A DNA stretch of 64,000 nt. It comes from Rhodococcus sp. OK302 (GTDB lineage Bacteria; Actinomycetota; Actinomycetes; Mycobacteriales; Mycobacteriaceae). The position numbers and the translations under genes were made by a program. Below the pieces are notes generated by a model, which saw only the letters and a program-made list of their open reading frames with translations, was not told the DNA's origin and searched no databases. The DNA lies in assembly GCF_002245895.1 (NCBI RefSeq), contig NZ_NPJZ01000001.1, positions 62,001 to 126,000 of the forward strand, written 5' to 3'. This document shows, in pieces, positions 8,768-17,313 of the stretch. Each line of letters opens with the position of its first letter. Position 1 is the stretch's first letter.

Positions 8768-9919
8768 ATGTTGTCACCGATGGACGATTACCCCATTCAC
8801 CAGATCGCCGAGCCTGTCCGGCACGTTGCCACCTCGGACCGAAACTTCTACGACCGCTACTACTTCAACTGCTACCCCACTGACAACGATGAAACCTTCC
8901 TCATCGTCGGACTGGGGCAGTACCCCAATCTCGGTGTCATGGACGGTTTTGCGGTCCTCCGCCACGGCGACCATCACATCGTGGCTCGGATGTCGAAGGC
9001 TCTCGGTGCCGACCGCACCGACACCACGGTCGGACCACTGCGCATCGAGGTCCTCGAAGGCCTGCAGAAACTTCGTGTCGTCCTCGAACCGAGCAGTGAA
9101 TACGATCTCTCCTTCGACATCACCTTCGACGCCACCATCCCGGCGGCCTTGGAACCCAAGCAGTTTCGTCGCCAACTCGAACGAGTTACCTTCGAAACGT
9201 CCCGCTTCTTGCAAACGGGAACGTGGACAGGAAATCTCACCGTCGACGGTGACAAGATCGCGATCGACCCGACAACGTGGCGCGGCAACCGCGATCGTTC
9301 GTGGGGCGTGCGTCCGGTCGGCGAGGCCGAACCCCCCGGCCGCCGCGCCGTCGACGATATCCAGAACTTCTTCTGGGTCTACTCCGTCATGCAATTCGAC
9401 GATTTCACCATCTCCGTCATCATGCAGGAAGACGCACAGGGTCGACGCCTCATCGAAGAAGCGATGCGGGTGTGGCCGGAACCGGGCCGCGACACGGAAT
9501 GGCTCGGCCGACCCGAGCATAATCTGATCTTCTGCCCCGCCACCCGCGACGTCACCGGCGCCACCCTCACCTTCCATCGCCCCAGTGGTGAGGTACTGAC
9601 CGTCGATTGTGAACTGTTGCTGGCCAACCACATCGGCATCGGCACCGGCTACGGACTCGAGCAGGACTGGCGTCACGGCATGTGGCAAGGCGAACTCGTC
9701 GTGCAAGGCCTGCGACACAAAGTCCACGAATTCGAACCCATGCAGCGCATGTTCTCCCCCGTGGACAACCTCAGCAAATTCCATCTCACCGAGGGTGATC
9801 AAACCTTCGACGGCACGGGACTTTTCGAAGTCGCCGCCATCGGACCCCACGAGCGTTACGGCTTTACCAGTTTCACCGATATGGCCCCAGAACCTCAGAC
9901 CGACAACACCGAGGAATGA
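8768..9919 (+). CDS. Lipocalin-like/DUF7064-7065-type protein
   Basis: 383-aa soluble protein without signal peptide or membrane helices. The composition is that of beta-rich, lipocalin/AttH-like two-domain proteins often found beside APH-like phosphotransferases; I believe it belongs to DUF7065/DUF7064 but could not search. Notable conserved-looking stretches are FYDRYYFNCYP near the start, WRGNRDRSWGVRP (near 180) and QNFFWVYSVMQFDDF. No catalytic motif is recognised. It starts 2 bp after the phosphotransferase stop and its own stop overlaps the spacer before the aldehyde dehydrogenase, so it is the middle gene of the operon. An ATG at 8780 is an alternative start. Confidence 0.65.
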   Translation: MLSPMDDYPIHQIAEPVRHVATSDRNFYDRYYFNCYPTDNDETFLIVGLGQYPNLGVMDGFAVLRHGDHHIVARMSKALGADRTDTTVGPLRIEVLEGLQKLRVVLEPSSEYDLSFDITFDATIPAALEPKQFRRQLERVTFETSRFLQTGTWTGNLTVDGDKIAIDPTTWRGNRDRSWGVRPVGEAEPPGRRAVDDIQNFFWVYSVMQFDDFTISVIMQEDAQGRRLIEEAMRVWPEPGRDTEWLGRPEHNLIFCPATRDVTGATLTFHRPSGEVLTVDCELLLANHIGIGTGYGLEQDWRHGMWQGELVVQGLRHKVHEFEPMQRMFSPVDNLSKFHLTEGDQTFDGTGLFEVAAIGPHERYGFTSFTDMAPEPQTDNTEE

Positions 9920-9924
9920 TTGTG

Positions 9925-11373
9925 ATGACAAAGTACGACAAGCTCTACATCGGCGGCGAGTGGGTCACCCCCGCCACCGACCAGGTTCTCGAAGTGTTCT
10001 CCCCGGCAACGGAAGAGCTCGTCGGAAGCTGCCCCGTCGCCACCCCCGCCGACATCGATGCCGCAGTCGCCGCTGCCCGCAACGCTTTCGACAACGGTCC
10101 GTGGGCCAAGACGACGCCCGCCGAGCGCGGCGCGATCCTCGCGAAGGCCGCCAAGCTCCTCGAAGAGGGCAGCGCAGAACTAAACCAGCTCATCTCCAAC
10201 GAGATGGGCCAGCCGCCTTCAATGGTCGCCATGATGCAGCAGACCCCGTCGATGGCGACGCTCGGCTTCTACTCCGAACTCGCTGACAAATTTGCCTGGG
10301 AAGAGAAGCGCACCGGCGTCTTCGGCCAGACCAAGGTCACCCGTGAGCCCGTCGGCGTCGTCGCTGCCGTTCTCGCCTGGAACGTTCCACTGTTCCTCGC
10401 GATCAACAAGCTCGCTCCCGCTCTGCTCGCAGGCTGCGCCGTCCTACTCAAGCCGGCTCCCGAGTCGCCGCTCTCCGTCCATGTGGTTGCCGAAATCTTT
10501 GCCGAGGCAGGCGTTCCCGCCGGCGTCATCTCCGTACTCCCCGGTGGCGCCGAGACCGGCGAATACCTGGTCTCGCATCCCGACATCGACAAGATCACCT
10601 TCACCGGCTCCAGCGCCGTCGGCCGCAAGATCGGCGCCATCGCGGCACAGAACCTCAAGCGCTGCTCCCTCGAACTCGGCGGCAAGTCCGCTGCGATCAT
10701 CCTCGAGGACGCCGACATTGCTGCCGGTATGCCGATGCTCGTCATGTCCGGCCTGATGAACACCGGCCAGGCCTGTGTTGCACAGACCCGAATCCTCGCT
10801 CCCCGTTCACGTTATGACGAGGTCATCGAGGGAATGAAGACCGCTGCCGGTTACATGACCGTCGGCGATCCTTCGGATCCGGCAGCCCAGCTCGGCCCCT
10901 TGATCTCCGAGAAGCAGCGTGAGCGCGTCGAGGGTTACATCGCCAAGGGTCTGGAAGAGGGCGCTCGTCTCGTTCTCGGCGGCGGCCGTCCCGCCGGCCT
11001 GGACAAGGGCTGGTACGTCGAGCCCACCATCTTCGCCGATGTCGACAACTCCATGACCATCGCCCGCGAAGAGATCTTCGGACCTGTCTTGTCGGTGATT
11101 CCGTACGACTCCGAGGACGAGGCCATCAAGATCGCCAACGACTCCGACTACGGCCTCGCCGGTTCCGTGTGGACCGCCGACATCGAGCACGGCCTCGAAA
11201 TTGCCGCGCAGATCCGCACCGGAACCTACGGAATCAACTGGTACGCCTTCGATGCCGGCTCACCGTTCGGTGGCTACAAGAACTCCGGCATCGGACGCGA
11301 GAACGGACCGGAAGGCCTCGAAGCCTTCTGTGAGAGCAAGTCCGTGCTCATGCCCCCCGGCTACACGAGCTGA
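9925..11373 (+). CDS. NAD(P)-dependent aldehyde dehydrogenase (Rv0223c-type)
   Basis: 482-aa aldehyde dehydrogenase superfamily enzyme oxidising an aldehyde to the acid with NAD(P). Clear signatures are the FTGSSAVG cofactor loop, the catalytic glutamate in LELGGKSA, the catalytic cysteine in NTGQACVAQTR, and EEIFGPVLSV. ATG 9925 is chosen because GAGGA lies 9 nt upstream; ATG 9916 overlaps the preceding stop and is also possible (485 aa). It is the last gene of the KstR-like-operator operon and corresponds in position and family to Rv0223c, which I recall as a KstR-regulated gene. Repeat copy 2 lies just downstream. Confidence 0.92.
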   Translation: MTKYDKLYIGGEWVTPATDQVLEVFSPATEELVGSCPVATPADIDAAVAAARNAFDNGPWAKTTPAERGAILAKAAKLLEEGSAELNQLISNEMGQPPSMVAMMQQTPSMATLGFYSELADKFAWEEKRTGVFGQTKVTREPVGVVAAVLAWNVPLFLAINKLAPALLAGCAVLLKPAPESPLSVHVVAEIFAEAGVPAGVISVLPGGAETGEYLVSHPDIDKITFTGSSAVGRKIGAIAAQNLKRCSLELGGKSAAIILEDADIAAGMPMLVMSGLMNTGQACVAQTRILAPRSRYDEVIEGMKTAAGYMTVGDPSDPAAQLGPLISEKQRERVEGYIAKGLEEGARLVLGGGRPAGLDKGWYVEPTIFADVDNSMTIAREEIFGPVLSVIPYDSEDEAIKIANDSDYGLAGSVWTADIEHGLEIAAQIRTGTYGINWYAFDAGSPFGGYKNSGIGRENGPEGLEAFCESKSVLMPPGYTS

Positions 11374-11383
11374 TCTTGACTTG

Positions 11384-11463
11384 AGCTAGCACCCTTTGTG
11401 CACAGTGAGCACCCCTTCCATCAAGACGGAAGGGGTGCTCACTGCACGAAAAGGGTGCTCACT
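11384..11463. repeat. 80-nt palindromic repeat, copy 2
   Basis: Exactly 80 nt, with 36-nt arms and an 8-nt loop (11420-11427). The inner arms agtgagcaccccttcc and complement pair perfectly over 16 bp; the outer arms are less perfect. Built from four 20-nt units, two direct then two inverted. It lies between the aldehyde dehydrogenase stop and the CDF transporter start, and with copy 3 it flanks the CDF gene in direct orientation. Confidence 0.9.
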
Positions 11464-11503
11464 TACAGCGCCAAACCGTCCGCCCCCGCCTAGCCTGAGA
11501 ATC

Positions 11504-12457
11504 GTGAGCACCGAAACCGAGACAAAGGCATCACAAGACGAAAGCACCGTCACCGTCGTACTGGCGTTTGCCGCAAATGCTGTGATCGCCGCGGCAAAAA
11601 CAGCGGCCGCGATCATCACCGGATCTGCGTCGATGGTCGCCGAAGCCACCCACTCGTGGGCCGATACCGGCAACGAGGTGCTGCTCCTCATCGCCAACAG
11701 GCGATCGAAGCGAGTCCCGGACCGCGAACATCCACTCGGATACGGCCGCGAGGCCTACATCTGGTCGATGTTCGCGGCCCTCGGACTCTTCGCCCTCGGC
11801 GCTGGAGTGTCGATCACCCACGGAATCCAGGAACTATTCCATTCCGAGCCGGCCACCGACTTCGGTGTTGCCTACGCAGTTCTCGGAGTCTCGTTCATCC
11901 TCGAGGGCATCTCGTTCCGCCAGGCGTACAAACAACTCCGTGGTGAAGCAGCAGCCGTCAACCGCGACGTACTTGCGCAGGCACTCAACACATCCGACCC
12001 CACGACGCGGGCCGTGTTCGCCGAAGATGCTGCGGCACTGATCGGTTTGGTCATCGCGTTTGTCGGCGTGCTGCTGCACCAGATCACCGGCTCACCGATT
12101 CCCGACGCCCTCGGATCCATCTGCGTCGGCATCCTGCTGGGCGTGATCGCGGTGATCCTGATCGATCGCAATCGCCGGTTCCTGGTCGGCGAAGAAGCAT
12201 CGCCGACGCTCCGCGCAGCCGGCATCGAAGCACTCACCGCGCTTCCCGACATCAACCGAATCACGTTCCTGCGCATGGAATACCTCGGTCCGCGGCAGGT
12301 GTACCTGGTTGCGAGCGTCGACCTGGTCGGCGACTACGCAGAATCGCGAGTCGCCCACACCTTGCGCGAACTCGAGCGCACACTCGAGCAGAGTCCACGC
12401 GTCGTGCGGGCGATCCTGACACTCTCGACGCCTGAAGAACCGTCCATCGCGGCCTGA
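11504..12457 (+). CDS. Cation diffusion facilitator (CDF) transporter
   Basis: 317-aa CDF-family metal/proton antiporter (PF01545) with six predicted helices and a C-terminal cytoplasmic domain. The helix-II metal site reads THSWADTGNE, giving the His and Asp of the family HxxxD pattern; a second HxxxD-type site is less clear. Divalent cation export (Zn, Fe, Mn or Co) is expected. The start is GTG 11504, preceded at 7 nt by TAGCCT (leaderless); the frame upstream runs through the repeat and is not coding. It is bracketed by repeat copies 2 and 3, the second beginning at its stop codon, so it is a single-gene unit. Confidence 0.85.
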   Translation: MSTETETKASQDESTVTVVLAFAANAVIAAAKTAAAIITGSASMVAEATHSWADTGNEVLLLIANRRSKRVPDREHPLGYGREAYIWSMFAALGLFALGAGVSITHGIQELFHSEPATDFGVAYAVLGVSFILEGISFRQAYKQLRGEAAAVNRDVLAQALNTSDPTTRAVFAEDAAALIGLVIAFVGVLLHQITGSPIPDALGSICVGILLGVIAVILIDRNRRFLVGEEASPTLRAAGIEALTALPDINRITFLRMEYLGPRQVYLVASVDLVGDYAESRVAHTLRELERTLEQSPRVVRAILTLSTPEEPSIAA

Positions 12458-12536
12458 GTGAGCACCCTTTGTGCACAGTGGGCACCCCTTCCATCAAGAC
12501 GGAACGGGTGCTCACTTCATGAAAGAGGTGCTCACT
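12457..12536. repeat. 80-nt palindromic repeat, copy 3
   Basis: Exactly 80 nt, 36-nt arms, 8-nt loop (12493-12500) identical in sequence to the loop of copy 2. Inner arms differ by two mismatches. The first base is the last base of the CDF stop codon. The left half is nearly identical to copy 2, pointing to a recent common origin of these two copies. Confidence 0.9.
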
Positions 12537-12574
12537 CCCCCAATTGTCGAGCCTGCCCCGGATACTCTCGATTG

Positions 12575-12886
12575 ATGCGCGCACTGGTCGTTGTCCTAGC
12601 GGTTCTCGGTTTTGTAGTCGGAGGAATTCCCTTGCTAGGCGTTCTGATCGACGTAATGACCAGCTCCGACGACACCGAGATCCTGTATCAGGGAGGGTAC
12701 GCACCGCTAACTAACGTGCAGATGAGCCAGGACTACGAAGCGTCACTGAACCTCTACTTCGATTCTCAATCCAATCCGACGAGGAATTGGTTCCTACTTG
12801 CCAGTTTCCCGTTCCTCGGAGCAGGATTGGGCGCTCTGACTGCCGCGCTGCTGGGGCGTCGAGGATGGCACCTGACACGAGCCTGA
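12575..12886 (+). CDS. Small two-helix membrane protein
   Basis: 103-aa protein of unknown function. One hydrophobic helix at residues 1-26 (VVVLAVLGFVVGGIPLLGV) and a second near 72-92, with an acidic extracytoplasmic-looking loop of about 45 residues between them. The ATG at 12575 is preceded at 6 nt by TACTCT, consistent with a leaderless mRNA; the frame further upstream lies in the repeat. It stands alone between repeat copy 3 and a bidirectional terminator. No domain is recognised. Confidence 0.55.
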   Translation: MRALVVVLAVLGFVVGGIPLLGVLIDVMTSSDDTEILYQGGYAPLTNVQMSQDYEASLNLYFDSQSNPTRNWFLLASFPFLGAGLGALTAALLGRRGWHLTRA

Positions 12887-12897
12887 ACAGACGCCAA

Positions 12898-12929
12898 TGG
12901 CCGCCCACCTTCGAAACGAGGGGCGGCCA
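12898..12929. terminator. Bidirectional hairpin terminator
   Basis: Perfect 9-bp GC-rich stem (tggccgccc / gggcggcca) with a 14-nt loop, placed between the convergent small membrane gene (ends 12886) and cysE (ends 12943). No U-tract, as is common in actinobacteria. Confidence 0.65.
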
Positions 12930-12942
12930 CCGACAAACAAGT

Positions 12943-13521
12943 TCAGATATACATCGCCGGATCGATGTAACTGTTCGGATCCACCAACTTCTCCTTGGTG
13001 GTGCGCGGACGCGCCACTGCGGGAATTCCGGTTGCAATGGAATCAGCCGGAACATCTCGCGTCACAACAGCATTGGCGCCGATAGCACTGCCTTCGCCGA
13101 TGACGACGGGGCCGAGGATCTTGGCACCCGCACCAACGGTGACGCGATCTTCGAGCGTCGGGTGACGCTTGACCTGCTCGAGTGAACGACCGCCGAGGGT
13201 GACTCCGTGATAGAGCATGACGTCGTTGCCGACCTCAGCCGTTTCCCCGATCACGACGCCCATGCCGTGGTCGATGAAGAACCGTCGGCCGATGGTGGCG
13301 CCGGGGTGAATCTCGATGCCGGTGGCAAAACGTGTCAGCTGCGACAGCACCCGGGCGGGGCCGCGCAGTGCGGGCACTGCCCACATCCTGTGCGCAACTC
13401 GATGCGACCAGATGGCGTGCAGCCCTGAGTAAACGAGCGCGTTCTCCGCATTACTGCGCGCGGCAGGATCCTGACCGCGCGCAGCCTGCAGGTCCTCGCG
13501 AATGGTCCCGAGGATACTCAT
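12943..13521 (-). CDS. cysE: Serine O-acetyltransferase
   Basis: 192-aa acetyltransferase making O-acetylserine from serine and acetyl-CoA, the first step of cysteine synthesis. The C-terminal half is a left-handed beta-helix of hexapeptide repeats ([29 protein letters not shown]), with the catalytic HGVTLGG loop and the family His in DHGMG. It is the short actinobacterial form lacking most of the N-terminal helical domain of the E. coli enzyme. It starts 5 bp after the cysK stop, so cysK-cysE is one operon and substrate supply and use are co-expressed. The C-terminus ends in Ile, as in CysE tails that bind CysK. Confidence 0.95.
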   Translation of the reverse strand: MSILGTIREDLQAARGQDPAARSNAENALVYSGLHAIWSHRVAHRMWAVPALRGPARVLSQLTRFATGIEIHPGATIGRRFFIDHGMGVVIGETAEVGNDVMLYHGVTLGGRSLEQVKRHPTLEDRVTVGAGAKILGPVVIGEGSAIGANAVVTRDVPADSIATGIPAVARPRTTKEKLVDPNSYIDPAMYI

Positions 13522-13526
13522 TGACC

Positions 13527-14462
13527 TCAGTCCCGGATGTGTTCGAACAGCGGGGTGGAGATGTAACGCTCACCGAAGTCGGGGACAACAACGACGATCA
13601 ACTTGCCGGCATTCTCGGGGCGCTTCGCCAATTCGAGTGCGGCCCAGACGTTGGCTCCGGAGGAGACACCACCGAGGATGCCTTCATCCGTACCCAATGC
13701 GCGGGCCGTGGTGACTGCGTCGTCGAACTTGACGTCGACGATCTCGTCGTAAATTTCGCGATCGAGGATGTCCGGCACAAAGTTTGCGCCGAGACCCTGG
13801 ATCTTGTGGGGGCCGGGCTGGCCACCGGTGAGGATGGGCGAATCGGCAGGCTCGACGCCCACGATCTGGACGCCGGGCTTGCGTGCGCGCAACGCGCGGC
13901 CGACGCCCGTCAAGGTTCCACCGGTGCCGATGCCGGCGACGAAGATGTCGATGGCGCCGTCCGTGTCTGCCCAGACCTCTTCGCCCGTCGTGGCCTCGTG
14001 GATGGCGGGGTTCGCGGGGTTGCCGAACTGGTTGGCCGAGACAGCGTTTTCGGTCTGCTCGACGATTTCCTTGGCCTTGGCGACTGCGCCGGCCATGCCC
14101 TCGGAGCCCGGGGTCAGGACGATCTCGGCGCCGTAGGCACGCAGCATGACGCGACGCTCGGTGGACATCGTCTCAGGCATCGTCAGGATGACCTTGTAGC
14201 CGCGTGCAGCGCCGACCATGGCGAGGGCGATACCGGTGTTACCACTGGTGCCTTCGACGATGGTGCCGCCGGGCTTGAGTTCACCGGACTTCTCGGCGGC
14301 GTCGATGATCGCAACGCCGATACGGTCCTTGACACTGTTTGCCGGGTTGTAGAACTCGAGCTTCGCTACAACCTGTGCGCCGAGACCCTCGGTAAGACGG
14401 TTGAGTCGCACCAGCGGGGTGCGCCCGACCAACTCGGTGACGTCGTTGTAAATTCCGGCCAT
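13527..14462 (-). CDS. cysK: Cysteine synthase A (O-acetylserine sulfhydrylase)
   Basis: 311-aa PLP enzyme making cysteine from O-acetylserine and sulfide in the cytoplasm. The PLP lysine lies in [11 protein letters not shown], the substrate loop is [12 protein letters not shown], and the phosphate-binding loop is [12 protein letters not shown]. The ATG at 14462 follows GGAGGTACGGAA; the upstream in-frame extension lacks a ribosome site. It is the first gene of a cysK-cysE operon. The 218 bp upstream separate it from pckA and hold the pckA terminator hairpin; no clear regulator site was recognised there. Confidence 0.96.
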   Translation of the reverse strand: MAGIYNDVTELVGRTPLVRLNRLTEGLGAQVVAKLEFYNPANSVKDRIGVAIIDAAEKSGELKPGGTIVEGTSGNTGIALAMVGAARGYKVILTMPETMSTERRVMLRAYGAEIVLTPGSEGMAGAVAKAKEIVEQTENAVSANQFGNPANPAIHEATTGEEVWADTDGAIDIFVAGIGTGGTLTGVGRALRARKPGVQIVGVEPADSPILTGGQPGPHKIQGLGANFVPDILDREIYDEIVDVKFDDAVTTARALGTDEGILGGVSSGANVWAALELAKRPENAGKLIVVVVPDFGERYISTPLFEHIRD

Positions 14463-14607
14463 TTCCGTACCTCCATGCGGTCGCAGTGTCGACCGGATCG
14501 TTTCGCTGACAACGTATTGCATCATTCGATGTGGCCTATGCCTCAACCGGGCCGGTCAAATTACCAGAAGCGACCCGAATCAGCACGAAAATGCCCTCAA
14601 ACGCCGA

Positions 14608-14646
14608 ATGCCGCATCAATTCGATTAGATCGAATCGATGCGGCAT
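14608..14646 (-). terminator. Hairpin after pckA
   Basis: 18-bp inverted repeat with one mismatch and a 3-nt loop (14626-14628); arms begin atgccgcatcaattcgat. It starts about 35 bp beyond the pckA stop on the minus strand and has no clear U-run. A factor-independent terminator or mRNA 3'-end stabiliser is likely. Confidence 0.55.
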
Positions 14647-14680
14647 CGGGTCATGCAGAAGAACTAGAACGCAAGGGACT

Positions 14681-16510
14681 TCAGCCCAGACGCTGCTTCA
14701 GAGCCTCGAACTCGTCGCGAATGCCGGTAGGCAGCTTCTCGCCGACGAAGTCGAACCACTCCTCGATGAGCGGGATCTCGGCCTTCCACTCGTCGATGTT
14801 GACCGCGAGAGCCTCGGTGATGTCGGCAGCCGACACATCCAGGCCGTCGATATCGAGAGCGTCACCGGTGGGAACGACGCCGATCGGGGTGTCGATGCCG
14901 GCAGCCTTGTGCTCGATACGCTCGACGATCCACTTCAGGACGCGAGAGTTCTCACCGAAGCCTGGCCACAGGAAACGTCCGTCGTCGCCGCGGCGGAACC
15001 AGTTGACGTAGAAGACCTTGGGCAGCTTGGACTCGTCGGCAGCCTTGCCGAGGTCGATCCAGTGCTGGAAGTAGTCGCCCACGTTGTAGCCGAGGAACGG
15101 CAGCATTGCCATCGGGTCGCGGCGAACCGTGCCGACCGTGCCCTCTGCTGCTGCGGTCTGCTCGGAGCCGACCGTGGCACCCATGAAGACGCCATGCTGC
15201 CAGTCGCGAGCCTCGGTGACCAGCGGAACCGTCGTCTTACGACGTCCACCGAAGAGGATTGCCGAGATCGGCACGCCCTTCGGGTCGTCCCACTCGGGAG
15301 CCATGATCGGGCACTGCGACATCGGGGTGCAGTAGCGCGAGTTGGGATGAGCAGCCTGGTTGCCGGATTCGGGCGTCCACTCGTTGCCCTTCCAGTCGAT
15401 CAGGTGCTGCGGGTCGCCTTCGAGGCCTTCCCACCAGACGTCGCCGTCGTCGGTCAGTGCAACGTTGGTGAACACCGTGTTGCCCTGGTCGATGGTGCGC
15501 ATGGCGTTGGGGTTCGAGGACCAGTTGGTGCCCGGTGCCACGCCGAAGAAACCGAATTCCGGGTTGACGGCGTACAGCTGTCCGTCGTCACCGAAACGCA
15601 TCCAGGCGATGTCGTCACCGAGGGTCTCGGCACGCCATCCGGGGATGGTCGGCTGGATCATCGCGAGGTTGGTCTTGCCACAGGCGGACGGGAATGCCGC
15701 CGCGATGTAGTAGGCCTTGTCCTCGGGGGAGATCAGCTTGAGGATGAGCATGTGCTCGGCCAGCCAGCCTTCGTCGTGCGCCATTGCCGAAGCGATGCGC
15801 AGCGAGAAGCACTTCTTGCCCAGGAGAGCGTTTCCGCCGTAGCCGGAACCGAAGCTCCAGATCTCACGATCCTCGGGGAAGTGAGTGATGTACTTGGTGT
15901 CGTTGCACGGCCACGCGACATCGGCTTGGCCTTCGGCCAGCGGAGCACCCAACGAATGCAGCGCCTTGACGAAGAATCCGTCGGTGCCGAGCTTCTCGAG
16001 AACCTGGGCACCCATGCGTGTCATGACGCGCATGGAGACGACGACGTACTCGGAGTCCGTGAGCTCGACGCCCAGCTTCGGATCCTCGGCGCCGAGGGGT
16101 CCCATGCAGAACGGCACCACGTACATGGTGCGTCCGCGCATGCAACCGCGGTACAGGTCACCCATGAGGGTGCGCATTTCCGACGGGTCCATCCAGTTAT
16201 TGGTGGGGCCTGCGTCGACTTCTTCCTTCGAGCAGATGTAGGTGCGCGATTCGACGCGTGCCACATCGGAAGGATCGGAATTGCCGAGGAACGAGTTCGG
16301 CTTCTTTTCGTCGTTGAGGCGTGTGAAGGTGCCTGCCTCGACCAGCTTGTTGGTCAGCCGGTCCCACTCTTCGTCCGAGCCGTCAGCAAAGACGACGCGA
16401 GCCGGCTGGGTGAGTTCGGCAACCTCTTGCACCCACGCAAGGAGTTCCTTGTGCTGCGTGGGGGGCGTGCCGTCAGTTCCATTGAGACCGGGAATGGTCG
16501 CTGAGGTCAT
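14681..16510 (-). CDS. pckA: Phosphoenolpyruvate carboxykinase (GTP)
   Basis: 609-aa GTP-dependent PEPCK that converts oxaloacetate to PEP for gluconeogenesis; it corresponds to M. tuberculosis Rv0211. Signatures are the P-loop [12 protein letters not shown], the metal region [21 protein letters not shown], and [21 protein letters not shown]. The length is typical for the GTP family. ATG 16510 is chosen because GGAGAG lies 5 nt upstream; the longer frame to 16630 is noncoding. It is a single-gene transcript with a long leader, and would supply PEP when the cell grows on lipids or other acids, which fits the catabolic genes nearby. Confidence 0.97.
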   Translation of the reverse strand: MTSATIPGLNGTDGTPPTQHKELLAWVQEVAELTQPARVVFADGSDEEWDRLTNKLVEAGTFTRLNDEKKPNSFLGNSDPSDVARVESRTYICSKEEVDAGPTNNWMDPSEMRTLMGDLYRGCMRGRTMYVVPFCMGPLGAEDPKLGVELTDSEYVVVSMRVMTRMGAQVLEKLGTDGFFVKALHSLGAPLAEGQADVAWPCNDTKYITHFPEDREIWSFGSGYGGNALLGKKCFSLRIASAMAHDEGWLAEHMLILKLISPEDKAYYIAAAFPSACGKTNLAMIQPTIPGWRAETLGDDIAWMRFGDDGQLYAVNPEFGFFGVAPGTNWSSNPNAMRTIDQGNTVFTNVALTDDGDVWWEGLEGDPQHLIDWKGNEWTPESGNQAAHPNSRYCTPMSQCPIMAPEWDDPKGVPISAILFGGRRKTTVPLVTEARDWQHGVFMGATVGSEQTAAAEGTVGTVRRDPMAMLPFLGYNVGDYFQHWIDLGKAADESKLPKVFYVNWFRRGDDGRFLWPGFGENSRVLKWIVERIEHKAAGIDTPIGVVPTGDALDIDGLDVSAADITEALAVNIDEWKAEIPLIEEWFDFVGEKLPTGIRDEFEALKQRLG

Positions 16511-16819
16511 CAAACTCTCCTGGGGTGAGCCGGAACCGGGTTCTTCTGACACACGACGCACCTTCACAGGTAGCGCCCCGATACCAGTTGATCCCGGTGT
16601 CCCCCTCTCGACGGGGTCCAGCCGCGTCATCCACTCACGTGAATTCCACGGACGCCGGGTGTCCTATGTAGTGAGGTTAACGCTGGCTGTTCACCTGCAG
16701 GTAATCGGGTGTGGTCAGAATTGTCACAGAAACGATTCAGATGGTGTATTCAGGCGGCGTACCCGGCCCGAGAAGGCCTCAAACGGCCACTTTTGCTCCA
16801 AAAGTCCCGGCAACTTCAC
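16511..16819. promoter_or_regulatory. pckA upstream region with candidate promoter
   Basis: 309-bp noncoding stretch between pckA and the small gene at 16820. On the minus strand GTGAAC (16694-16689) and TACATA (16670-16665) are 18 bp apart and could be the pckA promoter, giving a leader of about 150 nt. Near the far end there is a perfect 7-bp inverted repeat, acttttg-ctc-caaaagt (16789-16805), and an 11-bp direct repeat aaagtcccggc (16801-16811 and 16824-16834), the second inside the 3' end of the neighbouring gene. No ORF or known riboswitch was recognised. Confidence 0.4.
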
Positions 16820-17185
16820 TCATAAAGTCCCGGCGTCGATGCGGTCCCAGACCAACAGGCCTTCGTCGTCGCGGTGGCATTCCCACGCGGAGTAGTCGCC
16901 ATCGGCTTCGACCATCGCCACGCGGTCCACGGCGCCGTCGTGATCGAAATCCGAGACGACGACGAGTGCATCGTCGGAATGGATGACGCGACTGTCGACG
17001 ATTCCGTCCCCGTCCAGATCGAAAGCGTCGAGATTGACCGTCAGATCGCCGACGTCGACGGCACCCGACCCCGGTCCGAACGTTGCCGGATCGATGCCCT
17101 CGGCCGGCAGATGCACGACGGGCAGGTGGCAGACGTCGAACCGACCTGTGTCGACGTTGTCTGCCGTGATCAGAAAGCTGTCCAT
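16820..17185 (-). CDS. Small Asp/Gly-loop (EF-hand-like) protein
   Basis: 121-aa acidic soluble protein. Two adjacent loops, DLDGDGIVD (near residue 56) and DFDHDGAVD (near 78), look like the calcium loops of EF-hand/dockerin or VCBS-type repeats, followed by a weaker EADGDYSAW. I think it is of the DUF6802 kind seen in mycobacteria and rhodococci, but this needs a search. There is no signal peptide. AGGGGG lies just before the ATG at 17185. It is the only gene of its unit; an 11-bp direct repeat spans its 3' end. Confidence 0.6.
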   Translation of the reverse strand: MDSFLITADNVDTGRFDVCHLPVVHLPAEGIDPATFGPGSGAVDVGDLTVNLDAFDLDGDGIVDSRVIHSDDALVVVSDFDHDGAVDRVAMVEADGDYSAWECHRDDEGLLVWDRIDAGTL

Positions 17186-17313
17186 GGTTCCCCCTGTAGT
17201 CAGTGCCTGCTGCGCCTCGCTACGGCAACCCCTACCGAACGACGAGACTCATCAGTATTACCAGATTTCGGCAGCTCCTCCCCCTCGAAGGTTTGTGCCT
17301 GTGGATAACCTGC

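Noticed and set aside
11396..11503. N-terminal extension of the CDF transporter through the repeat
   Set aside because: The codons come from the 80-nt palindrome; a leaderless box precedes GTG 11504.
13332..16504. Long plus-strand open frames opposite cysK and pckA (up to 657 codons)
   Set aside because: They lie exactly antisense to highly conserved enzymes and their translations are low-complexity, Arg/Val/Asp-rich, as expected from high-GC shadow frames.
16711..16729. CRP/GlxR-like site TGTGGTCAGAATTGTCACA upstream of pckA
   Set aside because: Half-sites TGTG and CACA are present, but the spacing does not fit the TGTGA-N6-TCACA consensus and the centre is not symmetric.
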